Positions 9,232-19,680 of a stretch of 64,000 nt of DNA are shown here, in pieces. Both the position numbers and the translations under genes were made by a program. The notes beneath the pieces were generated by a model. That model had not been told where the DNA came from and searched no databases. It was given only the letters and a program-made list of their open reading frames with translations. The stretch is from Andrena cerasifolii. Lineage: Eukaryota > Arthropoda > Insecta > Hymenoptera > Andrenidae. The stretch is from positions 23,651,001-23,715,000 of the forward strand of contig NC_135119.1 in NCBI RefSeq assembly GCF_050908995.1, written 5' to 3'. Each line of letters opens with the position of its first letter. Positions within the stretch are counted from its first letter, which is position 1.

Positions 9232-12200
9232 CTATCCATTTTTCTTTTCATTCATCATTAAATCTTGTTGATCGAGCAAATTTTTAAAAGTTTCCACCGA
9301 TAAATATTCTGTACCGGGCTTCTTTAACCCATTTTCCCAAATCGTATCGAAAGTATTATCAGGAAATTCAACTCCACTGCTTTCAAATATACTTCTAATT
9401 TCTTCTTTACTCCGAAGCTGCAATAAAGTTTTAGTAAATGTAGACTTCCATGATTACTTATTTTTCCAATTAGCGAGCTGCTACGTGGAAATACTTTTAC
9501 CTAAATTAATACTTTAAATGTACCATAGAAAGATCTTCAGAGCTGAGGCCATGTCTTGTGAAGATGTTTGGAAATATCAGACTATACGCAGTTGTTGTAT
9601 CCGATAAACTATCATATGTAATTCCAGCTATTGGAATATCTAGAAGCGTAAAAACCTGTTCACCGATAGGTATCTTATACACAAAAGTAATGTAATGTTA
9701 TATTATGTGTATATAGTATATTTAAAATCGTGTGAAAAGTATTCTAACTTTAACGAAATCCAGATTTAGCAAATAGAAAAATAAATTCTATATAACAAAT
9801 TTACTGACTTGAATCATCCACTTTTTCCATATTCCCTATTGTCGTGTTGTAACTAGTGCTGTAATGCTGACATTCTAAAGGTGTCTCTGAAAAAATTTGA
9901 CTCTGTACGTTCACAATATTGAAGTTATTGCACGTATAAACATATTAAGGGGGTATTCTACTCAAAAATTCGATTTTTTTTTTTGATTTTCTAATAGTTT
10001 AGGGTTTCGAAAATATGTCCCTCAAATATTAAGGTGAAATTCGAAAAACTCCCAAAGTTATAGGGGCTTAAGGCCGCAGCGTGGCCGCGTTCCCTCGATC
10101 CTTGTATCTAAAAAGGCTATGACTACCAGCAGAGAAGAGAGAGCTGCCCAACATGATGTTTTTTAAGCTGAGGAAGGTTTCCTCTACGGTCCTGGTATAG
10201 CAGATTAGGGGTAAGTTACAGAAATTAGTCTCTGTAAAATGTTTTTCTCGAAACAATTTTTTTAAATGGGGCGCACATTTTTCTCGAAAACAGGGCTGGT
10301 TTTTGATGACATGACCTGCGCTTCGGCGTGTAACTTGTACAAATTTCAATATAATGCATTCCAAAAATTTGTGTTGATAGTTCAAACACTACTAAATATG
10401 TGTGCAAAACCCCTGCCCTGTAGGCGCGATAGGTTTTCCAGAATTAATTTCCAAATATCACCGTCAAAAACGAGTGTCTAGACTAGAATACCCCCTTAAA
10501 AGCGTAATATTGATAACGGAATGTAAAATTAAAATATATTACTCTGTACTTTCGGCAGCGTGGGAAAATGATATTTCCAATTTAAAAGTTTTAATAGCGC
10601 CATATAATCCACAGTTCCTTCTTTTCGCATTTGCAGATGATCCAGTAATGGTTTCAAAAGTTCTTGCTTTATATATATCTGGTATTTAGCCAAAGTCGAG
10701 AAAACTTTGTCTTCTGGTAAAAATCCTGCATACTCCTACCGGTATATCAGTTACGTTTCATTAATTAAATTAATTCTGTAGAAGTGCCAAATCTTTTTTA
10801 ATATCTTATTTAAGAAAGTCTTTAACATCTTGTTTAATAATTTTGTGCATTATGTATCGAGGTTCCTTTTTAATTACTTTATCAAGATAGGACAGTTCTT
10901 CGGAGACATCTATAAATGAAACGTACGAGATGCGCTTCTTAAGCATCTGGCGTAAACTATTTATATATTGCAAGTATTTTTGTTGCAGTATCACATCGTT
11001 GTTTACAACACAGTCGCTAAAAATACTCTCTATTTCAGACATTTCTTTCCTCCCGTTAGGTTTACCGTGAGTCATATCCATGTACAAATACTTACTCTTC
11101 AAATTTCTGTGCAAATTAATCCAAATAACACATTACTACTGTTAATATGAATTTAAATAATATGCAATCATAAATATAATATTATTTTTCAGTGGAAGCA
11201 GACCATAACTGCTGCATTGAAATTGAATTTCTTATTGTTTTATTACTTTGGTTTTCCTATAGGAGAATGTGAACGTTCTATGAAATCTGCTAAAATGGAA
11301 TTAACTATTGTAATAGGATTAGTATTGATCCACGTTAAGAGTCTTTTCACTCGTGTGCCACCAGCATTACCACCCCTTAACATTCCAAAGTAATTATTCT
11401 GATTGAATGGTTCCTTGTAACTACAAGTGCAATTGGTTCTTTACATAGTACGAAATAATAAGTACCAATGTATTAATTTGCTACTTCATACTTCCTGCTG
11501 ATTTGCTCCGCAGGCTGATAATTGTTGTGACTTTTTTTATACATTTCAAGAACATCCTCATCTGATATATGACTTTCAATTGCTTTTGTTCTAAGCACGT
11601 CGGCCATAGTTTCCTCTAATTAATAAAAGCTAATTTATTAATAATATACATGTTATTAGAAGTATTTTTATTGCCGTGCTTGAAATATAAGAAGCAATAT
11701 TTTGTACCAGACGTGGTTTTTATCCCGAAGCTTGTTTCCAGCGGATTCATACCCACTGGAAGATTCGGAACCTGATAACGTGTTTTACCAACTTCTTTGT
11801 TCCAATAGCTATTCATTACTGTATTTCTTAATTCGGATATGAGTGTTTGGAATGGTGTCTCCTGCTGGGCTTGTAAGCATTCTTTCATCTGCAGTTATTT
11901 GAATGCGCAGAAAATTTTCGTGTATTAGTTTTGTATTTATAATGCAGTATTTTTGTGGTTGTTGTAAATTAAATAAAAATATAACGGGTCACGCAGTTTA
12001 GAGCTAAGAGGGATAACATTGAACACAGTACTTTGAAGGAAAATTCGTTATCGCGTTATAATCTTACTCCAATTTTCTCTTTAATATTACGAATAATATC
12101 CCTATGCGATGAGAAATCTTGTGTATATTTTTCATTATGCGTAAGTATAATCTTCAAAGCATCAATTTGGTCTTCCAATGAATACTCTCTGAGACACTCT

Positions 12201-12540
12201 TTAGTAGTATTTAGTGAACTAGAATCATTTCTCTAGAAGTAATTATATTATAAAGATATTAAAGATATGTAACAAATATTAAGTAGTGTACAACGCTTAA
12301 TATATATGCATTAATATTAACAATAAAATATCATCGACACTGATATTAATGGATTATTATAATTAATGATGTTAATTATTATAATCATGACATGGATGAA
12401 ATTACAACAAAAATTATAATGAAATAATATAAATGGTCGTATAAAACGTGATAATCTCTCTTGCTGCTAATAAAATACAATCTTACGAATTTTTTCCCAG
12501 TTTTATCCACAACTTCATTTGGTGTATTTATGCAATACAT
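9232..12540 (-). CDS. EFHB: EF-hand domain-containing family member B (CFAP21)
   Basis: Exons in transcript order: 12540-12487 (ATG, 18 codons), 12232-12068, 11888-11708, 11615-11485, 11413-11247, 11106-10878, 10735-10543, about 9886-9805, about 9655-9524 (or from 9673) and 9417-9232; about 505 residues. All junctions keep phase except the one between exons 8 and 9, where the donor (9805, or AAA|gt further upstream) and acceptor (9655 or 9673) are unresolved. Recognised family segments are ISELRNTVMNSYW, FNQNNYFG, TRVKRLLTW, ADFIERSHSPIGKP, then an EF-hand region, DIPIAGITYDSLSDTTTAYS, and RSKEEIRSIFESSGV. EFHB is a microtubule inner protein of ciliary axonemes, so sperm or sensory-cilium expression is expected. 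The EF-hand loops lack the usual acidic ligands. It is shorter than vertebrate EFHB (about 830), with a short N terminus. A TTAA-flanked element sits in the intron at 9949-10495. Confidence 0.9.
9949..10495. mobile_element. 547 bp TTAA-flanked MITE (piggyBac-like) in EFHB intron
   Basis: The ends gggggtattcta and tagaataccccc form inverted repeats, and TTAA sits immediately outside on both sides (9945-9948 and 10496-10499). TTAA duplication is the piggyBac target signature. The interior has no transposase. Open frames inside on both strands are chance. Confidence 0.75.
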
Positions 12541-13809
12541 TTTTAGCCCCAGTTAAATAAATAATGGTATATCGATGTATTAAAAGTTAACCAGAATTAA
12601 TATTTTAATAACACTCAGAAAAACAAAACGTAAGTGTATAAAATTACATAGTGTATGTGTACATGTGACACGCATATATGTTGCAGTTTAAAATACCCGC
12701 CGCTTAAACTTTACACGGATTTTTTTTTAATTATTTGGAACTATTCTGGAGGGTGCCCCGAAGAAAATCTTGAAAAAAATTTTTACCAAGAGTAAATAAG
12801 AGCCACCCTAATATATATGTATAGTTTTATACATATAAGCATATTTTAATACACCCTATATAAGCATTCTGTTTCAAATAAAGCGCGACGCATGCGTACC
12901 ACTCCGCCAATCCCAAGCCGTCCACTACGACTTCTCTCCTCCCGATTGACTGGCTCAACCCCGTCGTCGATGTTGAGATTTTCTGCTCCGTCCATTTAAT
13001 TGTTACAGCGAATTCGGTATCTCGCACTAACTCTGCACTAGTTCCAGAAGATGACTTGGATTAGTTGTTTCTAATAGAGACGAAGATAGCTCTATAAGAA
13101 TCAACCAATCCAAGTCATTTTCTGGAACTAGCGCAGTCAGTGCGAGATACCGAATTCACTATTAGGTCCATGAGTAGAATCGATCCTGAAAAAATGTCAC
13201 ATTTTTATAAACACCCTGTATATGTGAAGCTCAGTCGATATAGCTGGTCGCACATCTCACAGGTTTTGTTGATCTATTTAACTATCATTACATTCATTGT
13301 TATCAAATCCATCAAATCGTTCCATGTGACCAACCAACACGCATATTTCAGCGTGGCGTTACCGCTGCGTCACTTACATTTGAACAATAATAATTACCAC
13401 TTTATGTGACGATTGCAATTATTACAATACGATACTGGATTATTATAATTACATCTATTATTTTACTGTTATTAAAAATAAATAGAAAGGGAGGAAAATT
13501 ATTTGAAGGCGTTACAGGATATTCAATCAATTTTGTTTTTAAGTATCCGGTGATGTCGGGAGCATTTACGAATTAAAAATTTGTACATTCCTTTATATTT
13601 TAAAAAGAAATGTACCTTTATTGCAATAAAAGTATCTGAAAACGCTTGAAATATTCATGTCCATAAGACGTCACTCAGTTTATGTCACAAACTACGATCG
13701 CATAGTCACAGGCATATTGCGCGCGTCACACATTTATCTGAATGTGTGTATTACGCCTTTGAAGAAGCAATAATAATAATATAAGAATTATAAAATACAT
13801 CTAGTGGTA
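12541..13809. other. Head-to-head spacer between EFHB and EMC4
   Basis: This should contain the EFHB promoter (right of 12540) and the EMC4 promoter (left of 13810). The middle (about 12.83-13.22 kb) is occupied by an inverted-repeat element (see 13010-13157). I see no TATA box that decides a start. A run of thymines and an AT-rich stretch occupy 12.25-12.75 kb. Confidence 0.5.
13010..13157. repeat. Core inverted repeat of an interspersed element
   Basis: gaattcggtatctcgcac at the left is mirrored by gtgcgagataccgaattc at the right, continuing inward as tagttccagaagatgactt against aagtcattttctggaacta. The whole element probably runs from about 12.83 to 13.22 kb, because acaccctatata (about 12851) and acaccctgtata (about 13212), both on the plus strand, bracket it. 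The acaccctgta terminus is reminiscent of mariner-type elements, but the match is weak. Confidence 0.55.
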
Positions 13810-15653
13810 ATGACAGCAGCTAAACAGAACACAAAACGATCCAAATGGGCTTTGGACTTCGCTCACAAGTAAGTATTTTTACCCTTTACCTTAAATTTTA
13901 GAAAAAAATAAATCGTTAGGTTTACTAATTATAATCCCTTGCAGCGTGATAATTTACATAAATTTTTCTAGAATTTTTGTATACCGTATAACGCGATTTA
14001 TAAAGAATAAGTGCGCTATCGAAAATTGTTGTCGTCCAACAACGTCGTACAGAAGAGTGTATAATTAAACAGTGTTATAGGTTATGGTATACCATCTTAA
14101 TAATCGCACGATTTAGGGAACTAATTGTAAACTAAAATGTGTAAAAGTATGTTCGGTACAAACATTATAATTAACAGCTTTTAGGATGTGACAATTTCTA
14201 TTTGTGCTTCTATGTAATTTATTAGTATGAATAATAAGTTTATCATAGCTCGCCATTTAGTCGTTACAGTTCAGAACGCTTTGTCTTTTTAGAAACAAAC
14301 AGGACAAAAATGTGGATATTCCATCTCCCCCGGGCTATACACCAGCCGTTGCTTTATTCCACGCTGCGGATTCCATTAGAGAAACGGATTCCAATCATTT
14401 GATAATGAAAAAATCATGGGACCTAGCTTTAGGTCCTCTTAAACAAATTCCAATGAATCTATTTATTATGTACATGGCAGGTAATTCTATAGCGATATTC
14501 CCCATTATGATGGTCGGTATGTTGATTATCAGGCCAGTGAAAGCACTGTTCACTCTTCAGCAAAGTAAGTATTAACTATTATACAAGCTGAGTGACAATA
14601 AACAGATTGCACGAGTCCTTGGATTTGAAGGGTGAAAATGGTGAGAAGAATTTCTGTAATTATTTAGAAGTTTTTTCTTTTGACTTATTCCGACGCAACG
14701 CATTCCATTTTCCAACTTGTCCAGGGTATTAGTATTGGTTGGAGTTAGATCGGTGCGGGGGGCGCGTAAAGCGGGATAGCGAACCGATATGAGTTGACGG
14801 GCATCCGCAAGTTTCTGGTTCAAATCTCTAAACTCACATCAGTTCGCTATCATGCTTTACGCGCCCCTCGCACTAATTTAGCACCAACCAATACTAATAC
14901 CCGGGACAAGTTGGAAAGTGGAATGCGTTACGTCGGAATAAATCAACAGAAGTTTTTCGCAAATATCTCGGAAACGAAGGTCGTGCGGCGGTAATATGTA
15001 TAGGAAAAAGTTGTTCAGAATATTGATCTTGATAACATATCCAAAAATCATTGAAATCAGTGAGGATGGAAAACTTCTAAATAATTACCAGAATTTCTTC
15101 TCAAAGTCGGTTTTAGATGATAAAAAGCTCTTTGCAGTTTTGTATATCTTCAAATCCAAGAGAGATACGTGTTCCGTTTATAGAGATAACAATTTATCAG
15201 GGATGGGTTTCTCGCAGAGTTCGGCATTATTTGAATAAATAAATATTCAGATTATCTCGAATAAGAATAAGATTTGCGAATAAATCGAAGCTATTCTCAA
15301 ATTATGAATAATTCTTTATTGAAATAATAATGTGGAACTTCCTTGAAGTATCAAAGCTCGATCACTGCTTCCTCTTGAGAAATTATTATGCCATTGTTGG
15401 AGAAACATGTAAAATGAACAGTGTCAATATTAATATTATAAAAACTATCATTTCAGCGTTCAAGGTGATAGAAGGAACGCACGCTGTTGGCCAAAAGTTT
15501 GTGTACTTTCTGGGACAATTAATAAACATTGCTTTGGCGTTATATAAATGTCAGTCGATGGGATTACTTCCCACGCACGCGTCGGACTGGTTAGCATTCG
15601 TAGAGCCGCAGGCACGATTGGAATATTCTGGTGGCGGGTTTATATATGTATGA
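13810..15653 (+). CDS. EMC4: ER membrane protein complex subunit 4
   Basis: Exons 13810-13868, 14293-14564 and 15457-15653 join in phase for 175 residues (human 183). The family core is unmistakable: WDLALGPLKQIPMNLFIMYM followed by AGNSIAIFPIMMVGM, then KCQSMGLLPTHASDWLAF and a C-terminal EYSGGGFIYV. EMC4 is a membrane subunit of the EMC insertase, which inserts tail-anchored and some polytopic proteins into the ER. Three hydrophobic segments are visible (around residues 75-95, 95-110 and 130-150). The N terminus is basic and cytosolic-looking. Intron 2 holds a large palindromic repeat. It is head-to-head with EFHB and convergent with the STMP1-like gene, whose stop is 246 bp away. Confidence 0.96.
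14600..15190. repeat. Palindromic repeat in EMC4 intron 2
   Basis: Arms of about 280 bp are inverted around a centre near 14.83-14.85 kb. ggatttgaag (14621) pairs with cttcaaatcc (about 15149), and tagaagttttttctttt with the segment at about 15075. The inner arms, attagtattggttgg and ccaaccaatactaat, also pair. The inner arm is homologous to 4440-4499 plus 4866-4935, so this copy is an intact relative of the element at 4195-5152. No coding function is evident. Short open frames across it are artefacts of the repeat. Confidence 0.7.
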
Positions 15654-15898
15654 TGTAAGACATGATGCAGTGGAGAATCTATATATATACACACACCCTT
15701 AAAGTAATCCACTGTTGTAAATTTAGGTACATTTTATTGTATGCATAAATTATGAAAGGACAAGCTACATGAAAATCTTTTAATAAAATCACAAAGGCTA
15801 TGTGTTATATGCTTATATACATACGTGTACAATACGTGACATTAAAATATATTCTGTAAACTGGATACACATGTCTTAAGATAAATTACTGCTAATCG

Positions 15899-16227
15899 TT
15901 ACTTTTTCTTGTATTCGTCGGTGAACTCCTTTATCCGCTCCATTATCTTGGATGGATCGTCCACGCGAGGTATCTGAAATAATTTAAAGATCACTTTATA
16001 TACCTAGCAAACGCGAATTTCGTTGCACAATCGCCGATATGTTTTTGTTCCCTAGGTAACGACAGATGACTTTTAAACGTACTTGATAATTCTGACATAT
16101 ATATATACCAGCGTAAACTCCAATGCTCAAGGTTAACTAGAAGAGAAGAAAGAATGTTTTAACGTGTCTGTTGCGGAACGTTGTTGATTTTAAAACGACA
16201 GTTCGAAAGTACCAAGAACTTGATCAT
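15899..16227 (-). CDS. STMP1: Short transmembrane mitochondrial protein 1-like micropeptide (47 aa)
   Basis: Three tiny exons, 16227-16213 (MIKFL), 16136-16083 (LTLSIGVYAGIYICQNYQ) and 15973-15899 (IPRVDDPSKIM and on to a Lys-rich end, EYKKK, stop), all join in phase 0 with good GT-AG sites (ttctcttctag, CAA|gtacgt, aaattatttcag). The product is 47 residues, the same length as human STMP1, and aligns without gaps through the membrane helix and the QNY-x-IP motif, followed by a charged helix. STMP1 (also called mitolamban) is an inner-mitochondrial-membrane micropeptide linked to complex III and respiration. The helix is residues 4-18. The gene is below usual ORF cut-offs because each exon is short. 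It is convergent with EMC4. A TATA-like tataaag lies upstream at about 16368-16374 (minus strand). An AATAAA occurs on the minus strand near 15730. Confidence 0.85.
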
Positions 16228-16959
16228 TTTCGAATCGGAGATATCGCTGCTAGAGCTGCGTTCGAACGCGCAGCGCTTGTCACTCTTCGCTTCGAACCAA
16301 GAAACTGAAGCGGATTTCGAATCGACTTGAAATTCTTGACTAACACACGCATATATGCCTTGCTCGACTTTATATTTCACGCAGAATCAGTCAATCACGA
16401 TTGGGTCGGCGCGTAGGAGGTTATTTGCGAAAACTAGGGACCCAAATTCGTTTCGAACTATTAATTCAGTTAGAGGTTACGGTTTATTAAATTTGTCAGA
16501 TCTTTAGGGTCGGATGAAAGCGGTCTTATTAAGATAAACATCACCCTTATTTCCGTCGGGCTTATAACGCAAATACTGACGTTTTCGATAAAAAGATTAT
16601 ATACATGCGTACAGTACCTGTTACTGAACGGAGAACTTGCCCCTTATTGTATGCCATGCGCGTGCATAAATGCGGGAAGATTTGAATTATTTAAAATTGC
16701 TTAAAATTTTAAAAGCATTGTTACTGGCGTTCTGTACTTGCATATCATTCATATCAAATGGTGTCCATTTATTTAATTAATCTATATGAGCGATGTGAAA
16801 ATGTAAAATAGACGTACAAATAAGATGATTTCAATTAAATTCAATAATTAATATCTTCGAGGCATGAAAGTTCTTTTTCTAGGTAATAATATTTTGAAAT
16901 TATAGCGTGGTAATTCTTATTTATACATATAATCGTTGTGTCACTGATTCATCACCGTC
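16228..16959. other. Upstream flank of the STMP1-like gene
   Basis: This contains the likely STMP1 promoter, including a TATA-like motif (aatataaag on the minus strand) about 140 bp before its ATG. An open frame on the minus strand (16159-16380) runs through the 5' UTR and exon 1 but is not conserved beyond MIKFL. Further right I see only AT-rich DNA. Confidence 0.45.
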
Positions 16960-17440
16960 CAGCCCAAACCGTTGCCCCTAGAAACACGAAATTCGCAGGG
17001 TATGTTCCTTTTGCAACGTGGGTGCTCTATAAGAAGGGATTTTTTGAAATTCTAACCCGAAGGGGGTAAAAAGGGGTGAAATATGTTTTCTCGGACTTCT
17101 TATTATTTCTTAGGCCCGATTAGATATCAACTTAGTTTTTACTTATAAAGGTTACTCACACAAATGCCTAAAAACCAGATTCGGGATTTTGCCCTAATCA
17201 ACCCCTAAGGGAGTGAAAAGGGGTGAAATGTGTTTCCACGGATTTCTTAAAATCTCTTCGACCCGATTAGATATCAACTTTATTTTTGCTTCAAAAGGTT
17301 ACCCACATAAATGCCTAAAAACGAATTTCAAGATTTTGCCCTAATCAACCCCTAAAGGGTGGTGAGGAGTGATACGTGTTTTCGTGGAGTCCTTAATATC
17401 TCTTAGGCCCGAAGCGAAGCACGGGGGTAGTTTGCTAGTG
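16960..17440. repeat. Helitron-like repeat with about 148 bp tandem units
   Basis: The unit starting cccgattagatatcaac occurs at about 17114 and 17262, with a partial unit before and after, each holding ccctaatcaacccctaa and a ggggtgaaa motif. The end reads cccgaagcgaagcacggg, a short hairpin-capable tract, then tagtttgctagt. A hairpin followed by CTAG before T is how Helitron 3' ends look, but no 5' TC end was located. Class is an inference. Confidence 0.45.
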
Positions 17441-18559
17441 TAAAATAAAATGATGTTTCAGTGTGATTTTTGCGACTGGAATTTTTTAATTCACTGAAAC
17501 TTAACTCTGCTAGTAGCGATCTTCCGGGCCTGATTTAGCTTTTCCGCCGCTCTGGTAAAAAATGATTTTCGCCGCCCTTTATATATAATTATAAAGTATG
17601 ATACTAAATTCAAACATGTATTACCTACTCTTTCACCGTTTTTTCAAAAACTTTGATTTTTTTATTGGTTTTTACCGATTTCAATTTCTGCTTTCTAATA
17701 ATTTTTCCATCCCCAAATTTCCCGCTCTGGGCGGTTGCCCTGTTTGCGCGTCCCTAGATGGGGCCCCCGGAATGTTACAACTACAAAATTATATTAAAAG
17801 AGGAGTGTTATTATATTTACAAGAGTCGCGCGTGTACCGTTAAATTAACAAATTCCGCGATGCAATTAGAAAAGTATGAAACCCCGATACGATCGTAGAA
17901 CGCTTATCTTATTTCATTCATAAAGTCTTATTAACACTCAAGCAAGTACACATTTACGTGCCGGAAATAATTGCGAGAGAAAGCAGGCCAGAGATCTAAT
18001 GAGATCGTTATGCCTTTCCTGTCTATGTCAAAGAAAAATATAGTTTTAATTTAAAGAAATTCAAACGATTTCCAGCTTCTCGAAATTATATCCCTGAAAA
18101 TTCTTGCCATAATATACTTGCCCTTTAAGCTGAAAGATTGTTTCCTCTTACACTTTATCCTGTTACTGAAAACAGTTACAAGCGGGCAAGATATTTGGAA
18201 TGGCCAGAGTGAAAGGGGCACCCTGTGTGTACCTACTCTCAATAGTCTTGGAATCTCGAAAACCGCGACCTTGAAATGCGTCATGCCTCGGTTGTAACAT
18301 TCATCTCTTTAAACGAAGGAAATATTTCGTCTCGAAGTTTATCAGAAGCAACACTGGGACAAAGATGGCCATAAATAAAAGGGACTCATCTTGTATGTAA
18401 TAAAATCGCGTTTAAAGCATAAATCAATAGCTAAACAATCCTAATTTTAATCTCTAACCGTTTTGTGCCCCTCTTAACGAATAAACGTAAACAGCTGCCA
18501 ATTGCCAAAAATTTCGTAGCCATCGAAAATTCCAAGCCGTCGTCTGCAACGTCGATCGT
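17441..18559. other. Non-coding interval, 17.4-18.6 kb
   Basis: Mixed AT-rich and moderately GC DNA. Short frames on both strands (17598-17843 plus, 18051-18284 minus) have no recognisable domain. A gccgctctgg/gccgcccttt stretch at about 17545-17580 recalls the wording of the 25-26 kb repeat but is too short to assign. Confidence 0.4.
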
Positions 18560-19680
18560 GTTAAAGTGGCCAACGTAGTAATGCACTTATGTAGGGATTC
18601 GCTCCTGTTGCGCGAGCTGCGCCCTCTTTCCGCACAGCGTGCACACGTCCCCGCACAGCTTTCTTTGGTAAGAAGTTGGTCCCGACAAATTCAGTTTGAG
18701 ACGTGTAAAAACCGCCTCTCGGCACCGGTATCCGCACAGCAGGTTGTGAAACGTTGGGGGGAGATCGGCTTGCATGATCGGCCTAGCAAACACGGTGTTC
18801 TGGTAGGTATTCCGCTTTAGTACGCGGACTAACTAACATCACCTTGCAGCCGGCGTGCACGCACGTGGCCTCCATTCTTCTCCTCTTCTTTTTACTATTT
18901 CTTTCGCCGCGGTCCACCGCGCGGTCACGTACAGTTTTTCTCCGCCCGTCAAGTTTTTTCACCGTCGCCGAGGGGCACGGCTCGCCAGTGCGATCTTCCT
19001 CTCGGGCTCGCTGATCGCCACCGTGAAACAAGCAGCGTGACTTTCCTGTGTCGCGACGGAAAGGAAGCCCGCGCGCCTCTCTCCCTGCGGTGGTCGTTTC
19101 GCAATAGTGTATCAACGCGGCTCGTTCCGTAGACACTTACCGGCGGTCGAGTGCTTTCTGCAGACCAAGTGGATTCGGTGCATGTACACGGTAAAAAAAA
19201 GAGTGAAACTTCCGTGCGACGAGCGGCGACACCAGGCTTCCAGGACCGATGAGTGGCGGATCCTTAACACCGTGAACGAAATACCGTACCCGTTGCATCC
19301 GCGCCGTTGGATTTAATGACCGGTATCAGGATCGTTGGCCACGCGATACGTTGAACATGTCACCTGCAATTTTAAAGGTACCCAGTGGTAGTTTGGCGAG
19401 TACGAGACCCGTAGGGATCGGGAGGACGGTTCGCGGAAGTAGCGCGCGATTTATTTTAACATCCCGAGGGAGGCGTTGGCGTGAAATCACGCCGAGGCTA
19501 CTCCGCGCGGTGTCTGGCTTCGGAGGGCTCGCGCGAGGGGAGATATTATTTCGTGAAGTATTGAAAGCGTTGTTCGAGAGTCTCCTAGCTGCTCTGACGT
19601 TTCTCGTTCGTTCGTGGATCTTCGCTGGAGTACCTGTTACCGATGAAACAGCGAGCTTCTTCTCGTGGAAATAGAGTCAA
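18560..19680. other. GC-rich, CpG-rich island without a recognised gene
   Basis: Base composition changes sharply to GC- and CpG-rich sequence, giving open frames on both strands (for example 19351-19674 plus, 18783-19136 minus). None has a domain I know. Their arginine, serine and proline content is what GC-rich DNA gives by chance. The island could be a promoter with a non-coding first exon, for the FATP gene 11 kb downstream or an unseen gene. A candidate donor follows ATTTTAAAG at about 19376. The frame at 18566-18820 (VKRWGEIGLHDRPSKHG) faintly recalls a Tc1-type transposase helix-turn-helix, but this is not secure. Confidence 0.35.

Noticed and set aside
10806..10877. Continuation of EFHB exon 6 to a stop at 10806
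   Set aside because: The donor at AAA|gtaatt, joined to 10735, keeps exact EF-hand spacing with the family; the extension is intron.
14805..14835. ggttcaaatc resembling a tRNA B box
   Set aside because: It lies at the centre of a palindromic repeat and no cloverleaf forms around it.
18566..18820. Tc1-like transposase remnant
   Set aside because: Only a short helix-turn-helix-like phrase (KRWGEIGLHDRP); no catalytic Asp or terminal repeats seen, so not listed as a pseudogene.
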